Source: Paraoerskovia sediminicola | GTDB taxonomy: Bacteria > Actinomycetota > Actinomycetes > Actinomycetales > Cellulomonadaceae | NCBI RefSeq assembly: GCF_030296575.1 | Contig: NZ_AP027729.1 | Span: 3,038,001-3,102,000 of the forward strand | Direction of reading: 5' to 3' | Length of the DNA stretch: 64,000 nt | Shown here: piece by piece, positions 1 through 8,051 of the stretch | Position numbering within the stretch: the first letter of the stretch is position 1 | Layout: every line of letters begins with the position of its first letter | Notes under the pieces: model-generated | The model's input: the letters and a program-made list of their open reading frames with translations, nothing else | What the model was told of the DNA's origin: nothing | Databases searched by the model: none | Program-made: the position numbers and the translations under genes

Positions 1-79
1 CTCGTCGGACCTCGACCTCGAGCAGACCGTCGACGCCGTCCTCGCCGTGATCGCGCAGGTGACGGGCACCCACGAGTGA
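1..79 (+). CDS. cmk: Cytidylate kinase, C-terminal end (partial)
   Basis: An open frame enters from the left edge and ends at a TGA at 77-79, giving about 25 residues ending in VTGTHE. Too little is visible to recognise a domain. The call rests on context: in actinobacteria cmk directly precedes plsC and der, and the next gene starts inside this stop codon (GTGA overlap). Cytidylate kinase phosphorylates CMP and dCMP. It could be another gene. Confidence 0.5.
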   Translation, partial: SSDLDLEQTVDAVLAVIAQVTGTHE

Positions 80-795
80 CAGGCCCACGCAAGGGGCGGT
101 TCCCGAGCGCTCTCGACCTGTACGGCCCCGACGGACCCCCGGCCGGCGGGCCGCGCTGGTCACGGCACGTCGGCAGGTTCGGAGCCCGCGTCGTGTGGGA
201 CACCCGCGTCACCGGAGCGCACCACGTCCCCGCCGCCGGCCCCGTGATCCTCGCCGCGAACCACACCGGCGTCGTCGACGGACCGCTGCTCCTCGGTGTC
301 GCGCCCCGACCCCTGCACATCCTCGTCAAGGACGAGATGTTCCACGGCTTCGTCGGCTCCGTGCTCCACCGCGCCGGACAGATCCCCGTCGACCGCACCT
401 CCGGACGCGCGGCCCTCGGCTCGGCGCTGGCGGTCCTGCGCCGTGGTGACGCGGTCGGCGTCTTTCCCGAGGGCGGCCGAGGGCGCGGCGACGCCTCCTC
501 GGGGCGCGCCGGGGTCGTGTGGCTCGCCCTCGCGGCCGGGGCCCCGGTCGTGCCCGTGGCGATCCTCGGGACCCGCCGCACGGGGGAGTCGACGAGCCGG
601 CTGCCGGGCCCGCGTCGCCGGATCGAGGTCGAGATCGGGGAACCCCTCGTGCTCGAGCGTGCGCCGGGGACCACCGGTCGCCAGGCGCTCGTCGACGCGA
701 ACGAGACGGTCCGGGCGGCGCTCGCGGGCCTGGTGACCAGAGCGTCGGCGAGGACGGGTATCGACCTGCCGGACGACGTCCGACACCCTGGGTAG
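76..795 (+). CDS. plsC: 1-acyl-sn-glycerol-3-phosphate acyltransferase (PlsC family)
   Basis: A 239-residue PlsC/LPLAT-family protein that should acylate lysophosphatidic acid to phosphatidic acid at the inner face of the membrane. The catalytic NHxxxxD motif is visible as NHTGVVD at about residues 62-68, and the phosphate-binding FPEG motif as FPEGGRG at about 130-136. The GTG start overlaps the previous stop as GTGA, which indicates translational coupling. It lies between cmk and der as in related actinobacteria. No signal peptide is seen. Substrate specificity within the family cannot be read from the sequence. Confidence 0.88.
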   Translation: MTGPRKGRFPSALDLYGPDGPPAGGPRWSRHVGRFGARVVWDTRVTGAHHVPAAGPVILAANHTGVVDGPLLLGVAPRPLHILVKDEMFHGFVGSVLHRAGQIPVDRTSGRAALGSALAVLRRGDAVGVFPEGGRGRGDASSGRAGVVWLALAAGAPVVPVAILGTRRTGESTSRLPGPRRRIEVEIGEPLVLERAPGTTGRQALVDANETVRAALAGLVTRASARTGIDLPDDVRHPG

Positions 796-931
796 CGCGC
801 CTCGACGAAGACTCGGGAAGCGGCGGACGACCCGGTGGAACGGCGGTGCGGACCGGTCCGCCGAGCGGTCCTGCGGGGCCCGCGAGGGCCTGCGTTCGGC
901 GTGGGCGGCGATGCCTGGGAGAATGGGTGCC

Positions 932-2554
932 ATGACCCACCCCGACGACGTCTCTCCGGACGCCTCTGTGCCTTCTGACAGGCCTTCTGACGCGCCACTT
1001 GCTGCATCCGGCGACATGACCGAGACCGACGCTTCGCACGACCTGGACGGCGCGGACGACGCGGCCGGAACTATGCCCGACGCGACCCCCGAAGGGGTCG
1101 GCGCGATCGACGCCGACACCGACGACGCGGACCGCGAGCGCGCGCTGCGCGCGGGCCTCGAGGACTACGAGCTCGGCGACGAGGACCTCACGCTCCTGGA
1201 CCGCGAGCTCGACGAGGACGACGATGCCGCGCCCGAGGCGCCGCTGCCCGTCCTCGCGGTCGTGGGCCGCCCGAACGTCGGCAAGTCGACGCTCGTCAAC
1301 CGCATCCTCGGGCGCCGTGAGGCCGTGACCGAGGACAAGCCCGGCGTCACGCGCGACCGCGTGAGCTACCCGGCCGAGTGGGCCGGGAAGAACTTCACGC
1401 TCGTCGACACCGGCGGCTGGGAGGTCGACGTCGCCGGCATCGAGGCGCGCGTCGCCGAGCAGGCCGAGGTCGCGATCGAGCTCGCGGACGCCGTCGTCTT
1501 CGTCGTGGACGCCGTCGTCGGCCCCACGGCGACGGACGAGCGCGTCGTGCGGCTGCTGCGCCGCTCAGGCAAGCCGGTCGTGCTGTGCGCCAACAAGGTG
1601 GACGGGGCGTCCGGCGAGGCCGACGCCCAGACGCTGTGGAGCCTCGGGCTCGGCGAGCCGTACCCCGTCTCCGCCCTCCACGGGCGCGGCACGGGCGACC
1701 TGCTCGAGGCCGCCGTCAAGGCGCTGCCCGAGAAGAGCGCGCACGGGGAGCTGCGTCCCGAGGGTCCGCGACGCGTGGCCCTCGTCGGCCGCCCGAACGT
1801 CGGCAAGTCGTCCCTCCTGAACAAGGTCGCCGGCTCGGAGCGGGTCGTCGTCGACGAGATCGCCGGCACCACCCGCGACCCCGTCGACGAACTCGTGCTG
1901 CTGAAGGGCCAGCCCTGGTGGTTCGTGGACACCGCCGGGATCCGCCGTCGCGTCCACCAGACGCGCGGCGCCGACTTCTACGCGTCGTTGCGCACCCAGG
2001 CCGCGATCGAGAAGGCCGAGGTCGCCGTCGTGCTCCTCGACGCGAGCGTCCCGATGACCGAGCAGGACACCCGGGTCATCTCGCAGGTCGTCGACGCCGG
2101 GCGCGCCCTCGTGATCGCGTACAACAAGTGGGACCTCATGGACGAGGACCGCCGCCGCTACCTGGAGCGCGAGTTCGACCGCGAGCTCGTCCAGGTGCAG
2201 TGGGCGCCCCGCGTCAACGTGTCGGCGCGCACCGGCTGGCACACCGACCGGCTCGTGCCCGCGCTCGAGCGCTCGCTCGGGTCGTGGGACAAGCGGATCC
2301 CGACCGGGCGCCTCAACGCGTTCCTCGGCGACCTCGTCGCCGAGCACCCGCACCCGCTGCGCGGCGGCAAGCAGTCGCGCATCCTCTTCGCGACGCAGGC
2401 GTCGACGCGGCCCCCGCGGTTCGTGCTCTTCGCGACCGGCTTCATCGAAGCCGGGTACCGCCGCTTCGTCGAGCGTCGCCTGCGCGAGGAGTTCGGCTTC
2501 GAGGGCACGCCCATCGAGATCTCGGTGCGCGTGCGCGAGAAGCGCAAGCGCTGA
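932..2554 (+). CDS. der: Ribosome biogenesis GTPase Der (EngA)
   Basis: Double-GTPase Der acts in maturation of the 50S ribosomal subunit. Two G-domains are visible, each with a GRPNVGKS P-loop (about residues 112-119 and 286-293), followed by a C-terminal KH-like region. The N-terminal 100 residues are acidic and low in complexity, an extension common in actinobacterial Der. I chose the ATG at 932 because GGGAGA lies about nine bases upstream. An in-frame ATG at 911 would add MPGRMGA but has no better ribosome-binding site. The 136-base gap from plsC may hold a promoter. Confidence 0.95.
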   Translation: MTHPDDVSPDASVPSDRPSDAPLAASGDMTETDASHDLDGADDAAGTMPDATPEGVGAIDADTDDADRERALRAGLEDYELGDEDLTLLDRELDEDDDAAPEAPLPVLAVVGRPNVGKSTLVNRILGRREAVTEDKPGVTRDRVSYPAEWAGKNFTLVDTGGWEVDVAGIEARVAEQAEVAIELADAVVFVVDAVVGPTATDERVVRLLRRSGKPVVLCANKVDGASGEADAQTLWSLGLGEPYPVSALHGRGTGDLLEAAVKALPEKSAHGELRPEGPRRVALVGRPNVGKSSLLNKVAGSERVVVDEIAGTTRDPVDELVLLKGQPWWFVDTAGIRRRVHQTRGADFYASLRTQAAIEKAEVAVVLLDASVPMTEQDTRVISQVVDAGRALVIAYNKWDLMDEDRRRYLEREFDRELVQVQWAPRVNVSARTGWHTDRLVPALERSLGSWDKRIPTGRLNAFLGDLVAEHPHPLRGGKQSRILFATQASTRPPRFVLFATGFIEAGYRRFVERRLREEFGFEGTPIEISVRVREKRKR

Positions 2555-2571
2555 CCCGCCGGCGACAGCCC

Positions 2572-2591
2572 GCGGGTTCGGGAGAACCCGC
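2572..2591 (+). terminator. Hairpin after der
   Basis: An eight-base inverted repeat (GCGGGTTC / GAACCCGC) around a four-base loop lies 18 bases after the der stop. No strong T-tract follows, only GTAGTATTT further on, so it may be a weak terminator between der and the tRNA gene. Confidence 0.4.
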
Positions 2592-2651
2592 AGGTGTGGG
2601 GTAGTATTTCCGACGGTTCGCAAGGACCACCGGGACCCGTTCGCGGGTCCT

Positions 2652-2725
<74 letters not shown>

Positions 2726-2732
2726 CAGTGAG

Positions 2733-2766
2733 GCCGCAGGTCAGAGAGATTCTGACCTGCGGCTTT
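2733..2766 (+). terminator. Strong intrinsic terminator after tRNA-Pro
   Basis: A perfect 13-base stem (GCCGCAGGTCAGA / TCTGACCTGCGGC) with a five-base loop is followed by TTT. It begins eight bases after the tRNA. The following 209 bases (2767-2975) hold no convincing gene. Confidence 0.9.
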
Positions 2767-2975
2767 GGTCGTGTCTGGGGTGATCTGCGGTATGGGCGCC
2801 CGGGGGTCGCGACGGTCGTTCGGTCGCCGAGCGTGTTGTTCGCGGGCTGCTCGACGCTCCGGAACCCCGCTAGCGACACACTCGGGCTCCGGGCGCGCCC
2901 CGGAGCACCGTGCCGGCGAGCTCCGAGCACAGCCGGCAAGACGCCCACCGAGACCCGGTCGCCTAGGCTCGCCGC

Positions 2976-3671
2976 ATGCCTACCGTCCTGCTCGTCCGCC
3001 ATGGCCGCACCACCGCGAACGCGCAGGGCGTCCTCGCCGGGCGCACGCGGGGTGTCCGTCTCGACGCCACGGGCCGGGAGCAGGCCCGGGACGCTGCGCT
3101 CCGCATCGCCGGCGTGCCGCTCGCGGCCGTCGTCACGAGCCCTTTGGAGCGCTGCCGGCAGACGAGCCGCTTCATCGCCGAGCACCAGGCGGCTGCTCCG
3201 GAGGTGGTCATCGAGCGCGGCATCACCGAGTGCGACTACGGGCAGTGGCAGGGGCGATCGTTGAAGGACCTCGTCGACGAGCCGCTCTGGTCGGTCGTCC
3301 AGCGGCAGCCCTCGGCAGCGGCGTTCCCCGGTGGGGAGTCGCTCGCGGCGATGCAGGCTCGCAGCGTCTCCGCGATCCGGCGGCACGACGCGGCGCTCGG
3401 CGCTCGGCACGGGGCGGGTGTCGTCTGGGCGGCCGTCGCGCACGGTGACATCATCAAGGCGGTGCTGGCGGACGCCCTCGGGATGCACCTCGACCTGTTC
3501 CAGCGCATCACGGTGGCGCCGGCCTCGATCTCCGTCGTCCGGTACGGCGAGCACCGGCCGGACGTCGTCGCGACCAACACCCACGCCGGCGACCTGTCGT
3601 GGCTCGGCGGTACGACTCCGCAGGGCGATGCTCCGGTCGGGGGCGGTGACGGCGGGCGCGGTCGCTCGTAG
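2976..3671 (+). CDS. Histidine phosphatase family protein (MSMEG_4193-like phosphomutase)
   Basis: A 231-residue protein of the phosphoglycerate-mutase/histidine-phosphatase superfamily. The catalytic RHG is at residues 8-10 (LLVRHGRTTAN), the second arginine lies in SPLERCRQT, and the second catalytic histidine is in VAHGDIIK. The true substrate is unknown for this subgroup. It starts a conserved actinobacterial trio with a DUF3090 protein and an SCO1664-like protein, which often lies near mycothiol ligase mshC in other genomes; mshC is not in this window. The spacing of nine bases to the next gene suggests cotranscription. Confidence 0.85.
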   Translation: MPTVLLVRHGRTTANAQGVLAGRTRGVRLDATGREQARDAALRIAGVPLAAVVTSPLERCRQTSRFIAEHQAAAPEVVIERGITECDYGQWQGRSLKDLVDEPLWSVVQRQPSAAAFPGGESLAAMQARSVSAIRRHDAALGARHGAGVVWAAVAHGDIIKAVLADALGMHLDLFQRITVAPASISVVRYGEHRPDVVATNTHAGDLSWLGGTTPQGDAPVGGGDGGRGRS

Positions 3672-3680
3672 AGTGGGCGC

Positions 3681-4228
3681 ATGCCCACACTCGTGCACGA
3701 GTTCGACTGGCCGGACCGGGTCGTGATCGGGACGGTCGGGATGCCCGGAGAGCGCACCTTCTACCTGCAGGCGCGCACGGGCACCCGGCTGGCCAGCGTC
3801 ACCCTCGAGAAGGAGCAGTCCGCCGTCCTGGCGGAGACGATCCGGCGGCTGCTCGAGGAGCTGAAGGGGAGTCCGACAACCCGCACAGCGTCCCCGCCCA
3901 GGTGCCGGTCGAGCTGATCGACGACGAACCGCTGGAGCAGCCCGTCGAGCCGGAGTTCCGCGCCGGCGCGATGCGGCTGAGCTGGGACCCGCGCACCGCT
4001 CAGGTGGTGGTCGAGGCGTATCCGGTCGTCGAGGACGACGGTGAAGAAGACCCGGACGACGAGGACGAACCGGCCGAGGTGCTCCGGGTCAGGATGCCTG
4101 TCGGCTCCGCGCTGGCGTTCGCGCAGCGCGCCAGCGACGTCGTGCGCTCGGGTCGCCCGATCTGCCCGCTGTGCGACCGGCCGATCGACGACGACGGGCA
4201 CGAGTGCCTCCTGTCCGACGACGCGTGA
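3681..4228 (+). CDS. DUF3090 family protein (frame broken by one base)
   Basis: The N-terminal part (MPTLVHEFDWPDRVVIG onward) runs in one frame to about 3866. The C-terminal part (from PVELIDDEP through CPLCDRPIDDDGHEC) runs in the next frame to 4228. Adding one G to the GGGG run at 3866-3869 restores a 182-residue protein of normal DUF3090 length. The C-terminal CPLC...C cluster looks like a zinc-binding site. Function is unknown. The partner genes on both sides are intact, and the last codon overlaps the next start as GTGA. I think the break is a sequence error rather than decay. Confidence 0.82.
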
Positions 4229-5004
4229 CGACCCCTGCCGCATCCCCGGATCTCGACGACGCCCCGCTGGAGGTCCTGGGTCGGATCCGGGTGGCGTCGA
4301 ACGCGACGTTCCTCGCGCGGGTCGGAGACGTCGAGGTCGTCTACAAGCCGGTCGCCGGCGAGCGGCCGTTGTGGGACTTCCCGGACGGGACGTTGGCGGG
4401 CCGCGAGGTCGCCGCGTACCTGGTGTCCGAGGCGACCGGGTGGGGCGTCGTGCCGCGCACGTGGTTGCGCGACGGCCCGATGGGCCCGGGCATGGTGCAG
4501 CTGTGGCAGGACGTGGATGGGGATCAGGATCCGGTCGACGTCGTGCCGACCCGCGACGTCCCGGGCGAGGGCGTGCGGACGGTCCTGGAGGGCGTCGACG
4601 AGGATCAGCGGCCGGTGTCCGTGGTCCACGAGGACTCGCCGGCGCTGCGCCGGATGGCGGTGCTCGACGTGCTCGTCAACAACGCGGACCGCAAGGGCGG
4701 GCACGTCCTGCCGCTGCCGGACGGGCGCCGCGTCGGGGTGGACCACGGCGTGACGTTCCACGTCGAGCCGAAGCTGCGGACGGTGCTGTGGGGCTGGGTC
4801 GGCGAGCCGCTGGACGACGACGAGCTCGCCGGGGTCGCGCGCGTGCGGTCGGGCCTTCGCGGCGACCTGGGTGTGCGACTGGCGGAGCTCCTCACCGACG
4901 CTGAGGTCGAGGCCCTCGACGAACGGGGCGCGGTCCTGGCGCGCGAGGCGCGGTTCCCGCGACCGGCCGGGGGCATGCCCGCGGTGCCGTGGCCCCTGTT
5001 CTAG
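4225..5004 (+). CDS. SCO1664 family protein, phosphoinositide-kinase-like fold
   Basis: A 259-residue protein. The region LDVLVNNADRKGGHVL followed by VDHGVTF resembles the catalytic loop and metal-binding segment of PI3/4-kinase-like and HipA-like enzymes. DVEVVYKPV near the N-terminus could supply the nucleotide-binding lysine. The substrate is not known. The GTG start at 4225 overlaps the DUF3090 stop, so I prefer it to in-frame starts upstream at 4171. The trio of histidine phosphatase, DUF3090 and this kinase-like protein suggests a joint phosphorylation/dephosphorylation role, which is inference. Confidence 0.8.
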   Translation: MTTPAASPDLDDAPLEVLGRIRVASNATFLARVGDVEVVYKPVAGERPLWDFPDGTLAGREVAAYLVSEATGWGVVPRTWLRDGPMGPGMVQLWQDVDGDQDPVDVVPTRDVPGEGVRTVLEGVDEDQRPVSVVHEDSPALRRMAVLDVLVNNADRKGGHVLPLPDGRRVGVDHGVTFHVEPKLRTVLWGWVGEPLDDDELAGVARVRSGLRGDLGVRLAELLTDAEVEALDERGAVLAREARFPRPAGGMPAVPWPLF

Positions 5005-5023
5005 CAGGCCTCGTCCGCGACCG

Positions 5024-5626
5024 TCACCAGGAGTCGACGGTGACGTGCATCGCCTGGAGCCGGTCGTGGATCTCGTCGACTCCCGCGCCGGAGCGCATGA
5101 CGACCTGGAGCCCGAGGAGGTAGGTCGTGAGCAGGTCGGTGCGCGCGGCGGCGAGCGCGGGGTCGACCTCCTCGCCGGTCGGGACCCGATCCACCAGGAC
5201 GCGGATCTGTCCGCGCATCTGCTCGCGGTAGTCGGCGGCGAAGTCGTACTCGGGGAGCCTTCCCCGCAGCTCGTTCGACGCCATCACGAGGAGGCATCCG
5301 TCACGGCCGTGCGCCGAGACGGCGTCCGCCTCGAAGAGGCGGAGGAACCGGTGGACGCCGCGCGTGCCCGGGCCCGCCTCGGCGATGAGGGCCGCGAACA
5401 TGGCGATCCGCTGGGCCAGGTAGCGCCGCAGCACCGTGGCGAAGAGCTGCTCCTTGGTGCCGAACGTCCGGTAGAGGCTCGGCTTGTGCACGCCGCTCGC
5501 GTCGACGATGTCGGACATCGACGTCGCCCCGTAGCCCTGGCGCCAGAACAGCGAGGTGAGGCGCTCGAGCACGGCCTCCTCGTCGAACAGCCGCGGCCGT
5601 CCGAGCGGCGCTCTCGTGGTGCTCAT
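5024..5626 (-). CDS. TetR/AcrR family transcriptional regulator
   Basis: A 200-residue repressor-type protein. The N-terminal helix-turn-helix is visible as MSDIVDASGVHKPSLYRTFG at about residues 37-56, and the C-terminal ligand domain is variable. It is divergently transcribed from the AhpD-like gene at 5761, with a palindrome in the 134-base gap, so it probably represses that gene and itself. The ligand is unknown. Confidence 0.9.
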   Translation of the reverse strand: MSTTRAPLGRPRLFDEEAVLERLTSLFWRQGYGATSMSDIVDASGVHKPSLYRTFGTKEQLFATVLRRYLAQRIAMFAALIAEAGPGTRGVHRFLRLFEADAVSAHGRDGCLLVMASNELRGRLPEYDFAADYREQMRGQIRVLVDRVPTGEEVDPALAAARTDLLTTYLLGLQVVMRSGAGVDEIHDRLQAMHVTVDSW

Positions 5627-5690
5627 GGTCCGAGTCTAGGCATCGAAGGCTGTTTGGAACCAGTGGGTAGCAAACTCGTCCCGCTTAAGA

Positions 5691-5702
5691 TACCGTTCGG
5701 TA
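5691..5702. promoter_or_regulatory. Candidate TetR operator
   Basis: TACCG-TT-CGGTA is an inverted repeat midway between the divergent TetR and AhpD-like genes. Palindromes of this kind are common TetR-family operators. The pairing with the adjacent regulator is inferred from position only. Confidence 0.55.
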
Positions 5703-5760
5703 CTGAAAGCAGATCGCAGCCGTCACGTCGACCCGTGGCGGACGAGAGGAGCGGAACGAC

Positions 5761-6324
5761 ATGACCGACTTCCCGATGCACGACGAGAGCACCGCCCCCG
5801 AGGAGAGCAAGTCGTTGCTCGCCGGGTCGAAGAAGCAGAACGGGATGATCCCTGGGCTGCACGCCACCATGGCGGAGGCGCCGGGCCTGCTCGACGGCTA
5901 CCTGCACCTGCACCAGCTGTTCCTGGACTCGAGCTTCGACGACGACGAGACGACCGTCGTCTGGCAGTCCATCAACGTCGAGCACTCCTGCCACTACTGC
6001 GTGCCGGCGCACACCGGGATCGCGAAGCGGATGGGCGTCGACGACGCGATCACGGACGCGCTCCGTGACGGCACGGCTCTGCCGAGCGAGCGTCTCGAGA
6101 TCCTGCGCACCTTCACCCTGGCGATGGTCCGCGGACGCGGAGACGTCGACCAGGCGGTGCTCGACGACTTCCTGGCCGCCGGCTACACCAAGCGCCAGGT
6201 CCTCGAGGTCGTCCTGGGCGTCTCCCAGAAGGTGATGTCCAACTACACGAACCACCTGGCGCGCACGCCGGTGGACGAGCCGTTCCGCAAGTACGAGTGG
6301 AACGGCACTGCCGCGACCGTGTGA
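5761..6324 (+). CDS. Carboxymuconolactone decarboxylase / AhpD-like protein
   Basis: A 187-residue protein of the CMD/AhpD superfamily. The redox motif CHYC lies at residues 77-80 with a histidine at 84, matching the CxxCxxxH alkylhydroperoxidase signature. This suggests thiol-dependent peroxide reduction, though many family members have unknown substrates. An ATG start follows GAGAGGAGCGGAACGAC, which contains a ribosome-binding site. It is probably controlled by the divergent TetR regulator. A terminator follows. Confidence 0.85.
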   Translation: MTDFPMHDESTAPEESKSLLAGSKKQNGMIPGLHATMAEAPGLLDGYLHLHQLFLDSSFDDDETTVVWQSINVEHSCHYCVPAHTGIAKRMGVDDAITDALRDGTALPSERLEILRTFTLAMVRGRGDVDQAVLDDFLAAGYTKRQVLEVVLGVSQKVMSNYTNHLARTPVDEPFRKYEWNGTAATV

Positions 6325-6339
6325 CGGTCGCTGCGCACG

Positions 6340-6375
6340 GATGCCCGGGTCGGACGCTCGTCCGGCCCGGGCATC
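6340..6375. terminator. Bidirectional hairpin terminator
   Basis: GATGCCCGGG at 6340-6349 pairs with CCCGGGCATC at 6366-6375, with further pairing (CGGA/TCCG) inside. It lies between the converging AhpD-like gene and the ScoMcrA-head protein gene. There is no T-tract, as is common in high-GC actinobacteria. Confidence 0.7.
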
Positions 6376-6388
6376 GTCGTGTCCGGGG

Positions 6389-6856
6389 TCAGCCGCAGTC
6401 GTCGCAGACGCCCGTGGCGGGCAGCGCCATGAAGCATGTGGGGCACAGGTCCACGGGGCGCTCGGGTGCCGCCGCTCGGCGCGCGGGGGCCGCGGTGCTT
6501 CGGGCCGACGCGCCGCGGGCGGCCGAACCGCGGGCGGACGACGCACGCGCGGGTCGTCGCGGGCCAGCGGTCGCGCCGGGCGGGGTCGTGACCTCGAACC
6601 CGCGCTTGCGCAGGATCTTCGCGGCGCCGTCCGCCCCGCCGCTGAACTCGTCCGGCGGTGCGAGCCGACCGGTCGCGTACCGGTGGGCGACACCGAGGAT
6701 CGCCTTCGTGTCGTAGGAGCGCCCCTCGTGCACCACGGCGTACCCAGCAGTCGGCGCGAAGCCGTAGAGCTTGAGGAACGTGTCGCCCCCGCGCCTGTCG
6801 CACTCTGCGATCGCCTGGAGGATGTGCGAGGGGGTCACGCTCGAGAAGGTTGCCAC
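6389..6856 (-). CDS. ScoMcrA-like N-terminal head domain protein with C-terminal zinc ribbon
   Basis: A 155-residue protein. Residues 1-90 (SHILQAIAECDRRG, YDTKAILGVAHRYATG, DEFSGG, LRKRGFEV) match my knowledge of the N-terminal head domain of ScoMcrA, a type IV restriction enzyme that cuts phosphorothioated or methylated DNA. The sulfur-binding and HNH parts are missing. Instead a low-complexity Ala/Arg linker leads to a short zinc ribbon (CPTC...CDDC). It could be a DNA-binding protein or adaptor. It has no defence neighbours here. Confidence 0.68.
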   Translation of the reverse strand: MATFSSVTPSHILQAIAECDRRGGDTFLKLYGFAPTAGYAVVHEGRSYDTKAILGVAHRYATGRLAPPDEFSGGADGAAKILRKRGFEVTTPPGATAGPRRPARASSARGSAARGASARSTAAPARRAAAPERPVDLCPTCFMALPATGVCDDCG

Positions 6857-6919
6857 CCGACGAGCCTATCCCCGCGCGCGGGGGCGTCCGGGGCGCCCGT
6901 CGTCGGGCACAATCGCCCG

Positions 6920-7842
6920 ATGGAGATCGAGACGGTTCACCCGGAGCTGCGTGCGGCGGTCGCCAGGTTCCCGAGGCTGCCGGTGCAGCACGGGGCTGCC
7001 CGCGCGATCGTGCGCCTCGCGACGCGGTACCTGCTCCCGGCCGCGAAGGTGCCCGGGGTCGCCGTCCGGGACGTGGCGGACGACGGCGTCCGGTTCCGCC
7101 TCTACGTCCCCGAGCGGCCATGCGGGGCGGCGCTCGTGTGGGTGCACGGGGGAGGGATGGTGATCGGAGCGCCGCGGCAGGACGAGGCGTTCTGCGCCGA
7201 GACCGCGGTGCGGCTCGGGGTCACGGTCCTGTCCGTGGACTACCGGCTTGCGCCGGAGCACCCGCACCCGGTGCCGCTGCGCGACTGCGCGCGGGTGTGG
7301 CGGTGGCTCCAGGGGCACGCCGTCGAGCTCGGGGTGGACCCGGCGCGGGTCGCCGTGGGCGGCGAGAGCGCCGGGGAGGCCTCGCCGCGGCGCTCGTCAA
7401 CGCGCTCCGCGACGCGGGGGGCGTCCAGCCCGTGGCCCAGTGGTTGGTGTATCCGATGCTGGACGACCGCACCGCCGCCCGCGAGGACCTCGACGCGGTG
7501 GGTCACTTCGTGTGGGACAACGCCGCGAACCGGGTCGGCTGGGCCGCCCTGCTGCGCGGGGTCGCCGCGGTGGGGGCGGACGACGTCCCGGCCGAGGCCG
7601 CGCCGGCGCGACGGGGCGACCTGTCGGGGCTCCCGCCGACGTAGCTCCTGGTGGGGGAGATCGATCTGTTCCACGACGAGGACGCGCAGTACGCGCGCCG
7701 GCTCCGGGAGGCCGGTGTCGACGTGACGCTCGACGTCGTGCCGGGGGCGCCGCACGGGTTCAAGAGCCTCGCGCCGGACGTCCCGGTCGTGCAGGACGCG
7801 GTGCGCCGCGCCCGGGACTGGTTGGCGGCCACCACCGCCTGA
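6920..7842 (+). pseudogene. Alpha/beta hydrolase (HSL-type esterase), frameshifted and with an in-frame stop
   Basis: The N-terminal half carries the oxyanion HGGG motif and the nucleophile elbow GESAG. The frame then slips by one base at the GGGG run 7373-7376 and continues (LAAALVNALRD, WLVYPMLDD) until a TAG at 7642-7644. Beyond it the same frame continues with LVGEIDLFHDEDAQYARRL and PHGFKSLAP, which supply the acid and histidine of the triad. The slip looks like the window-wide homopolymer pattern, but the internal stop is extra, so this may be a genuine pseudogene. Restored length would be about 307 residues. Confidence 0.8.
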
Positions 7843-7851
7843 ACAGCCCTT

Positions 7852-7884
7852 TTCCGGTGAGCGGAATCCGCATTCCGAAATAGT
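7852..7884 (+). promoter_or_regulatory. Promoter and inverted-repeat operator for the purine catabolism genes
   Basis: Two overlapping inverted repeats, TTCCG-N5-CGGAA (7852-7866) and CGGAAT-N4-ATTCCG (7862-7877), sit just upstream of AATAGT (7879-7884), a plausible -10 element. This looks like a repressor-controlled promoter about 160 bases ahead of the deaminase gene. No regulator gene lies adjacent. Confidence 0.5.
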
Positions 7885-7933
7885 TGTGTGCCACGCCACA
7901 CGGTGCTACGGTCTGCGATCAAGCCCACGGCGG

Positions 7934-8040
7934 GCCCCCGATCCGGGGGCTATCTACCAGGTGAACCAGCAACACTCGCCTGCAGCGCCCGACGGCTCCG
8001 ACCCGCACCACAGGGGTCGGCGGGCGCAGCCCGACATGTT
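7934..8040 (+). promoter_or_regulatory. Structured 5' leader of the deaminase-permease unit (candidate riboswitch, class not recognised)
   Basis: Several perfect stems occur. GCCCCCG/CGGGGGC is at 7934-7950. Further on is a nested pair in which GCGCCCG/CGGGCGC encloses CCGACCC/GGGTCGG with a one-sided internal bulge. A possible outer pairing is CAACA/TGTTG. The second stem-loop ends about 20 bases before the deaminase ribosome-binding site. I do not recognise a known riboswitch. High GC alone can generate stems, so covariation would be needed. Confidence 0.4.
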
Positions 8041-8051
8041 GGAGTCTCAAC

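Noticed and set aside
848..861. GCGGACCGGTCCGC palindrome between plsC and der
   Set aside because: Such palindromes are frequent by chance at this GC content and no regulator or promoter context supports a function.
160..1119. Long open frames on the opposite strand and in other frames of plsC, der, ribBA, rsmB and others
   Set aside because: They follow the GC-rich codon pattern of the real genes, are rich in Arg/Pro/Ala, and carry no family motifs.
3861..3910. Programmed -1 frameshifting in the broken genes
   Set aside because: Programmed sites would not occur in so many unrelated housekeeping genes; there is no consistent slippery heptamer or downstream structure, only G or C runs.
7921..8051. 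Assigning the purine leader to the known purine, guanidine, molybdenum-cofactor or ZTP riboswitch classes
   Set aside because: The conserved core sequences I know for these classes are not visible.
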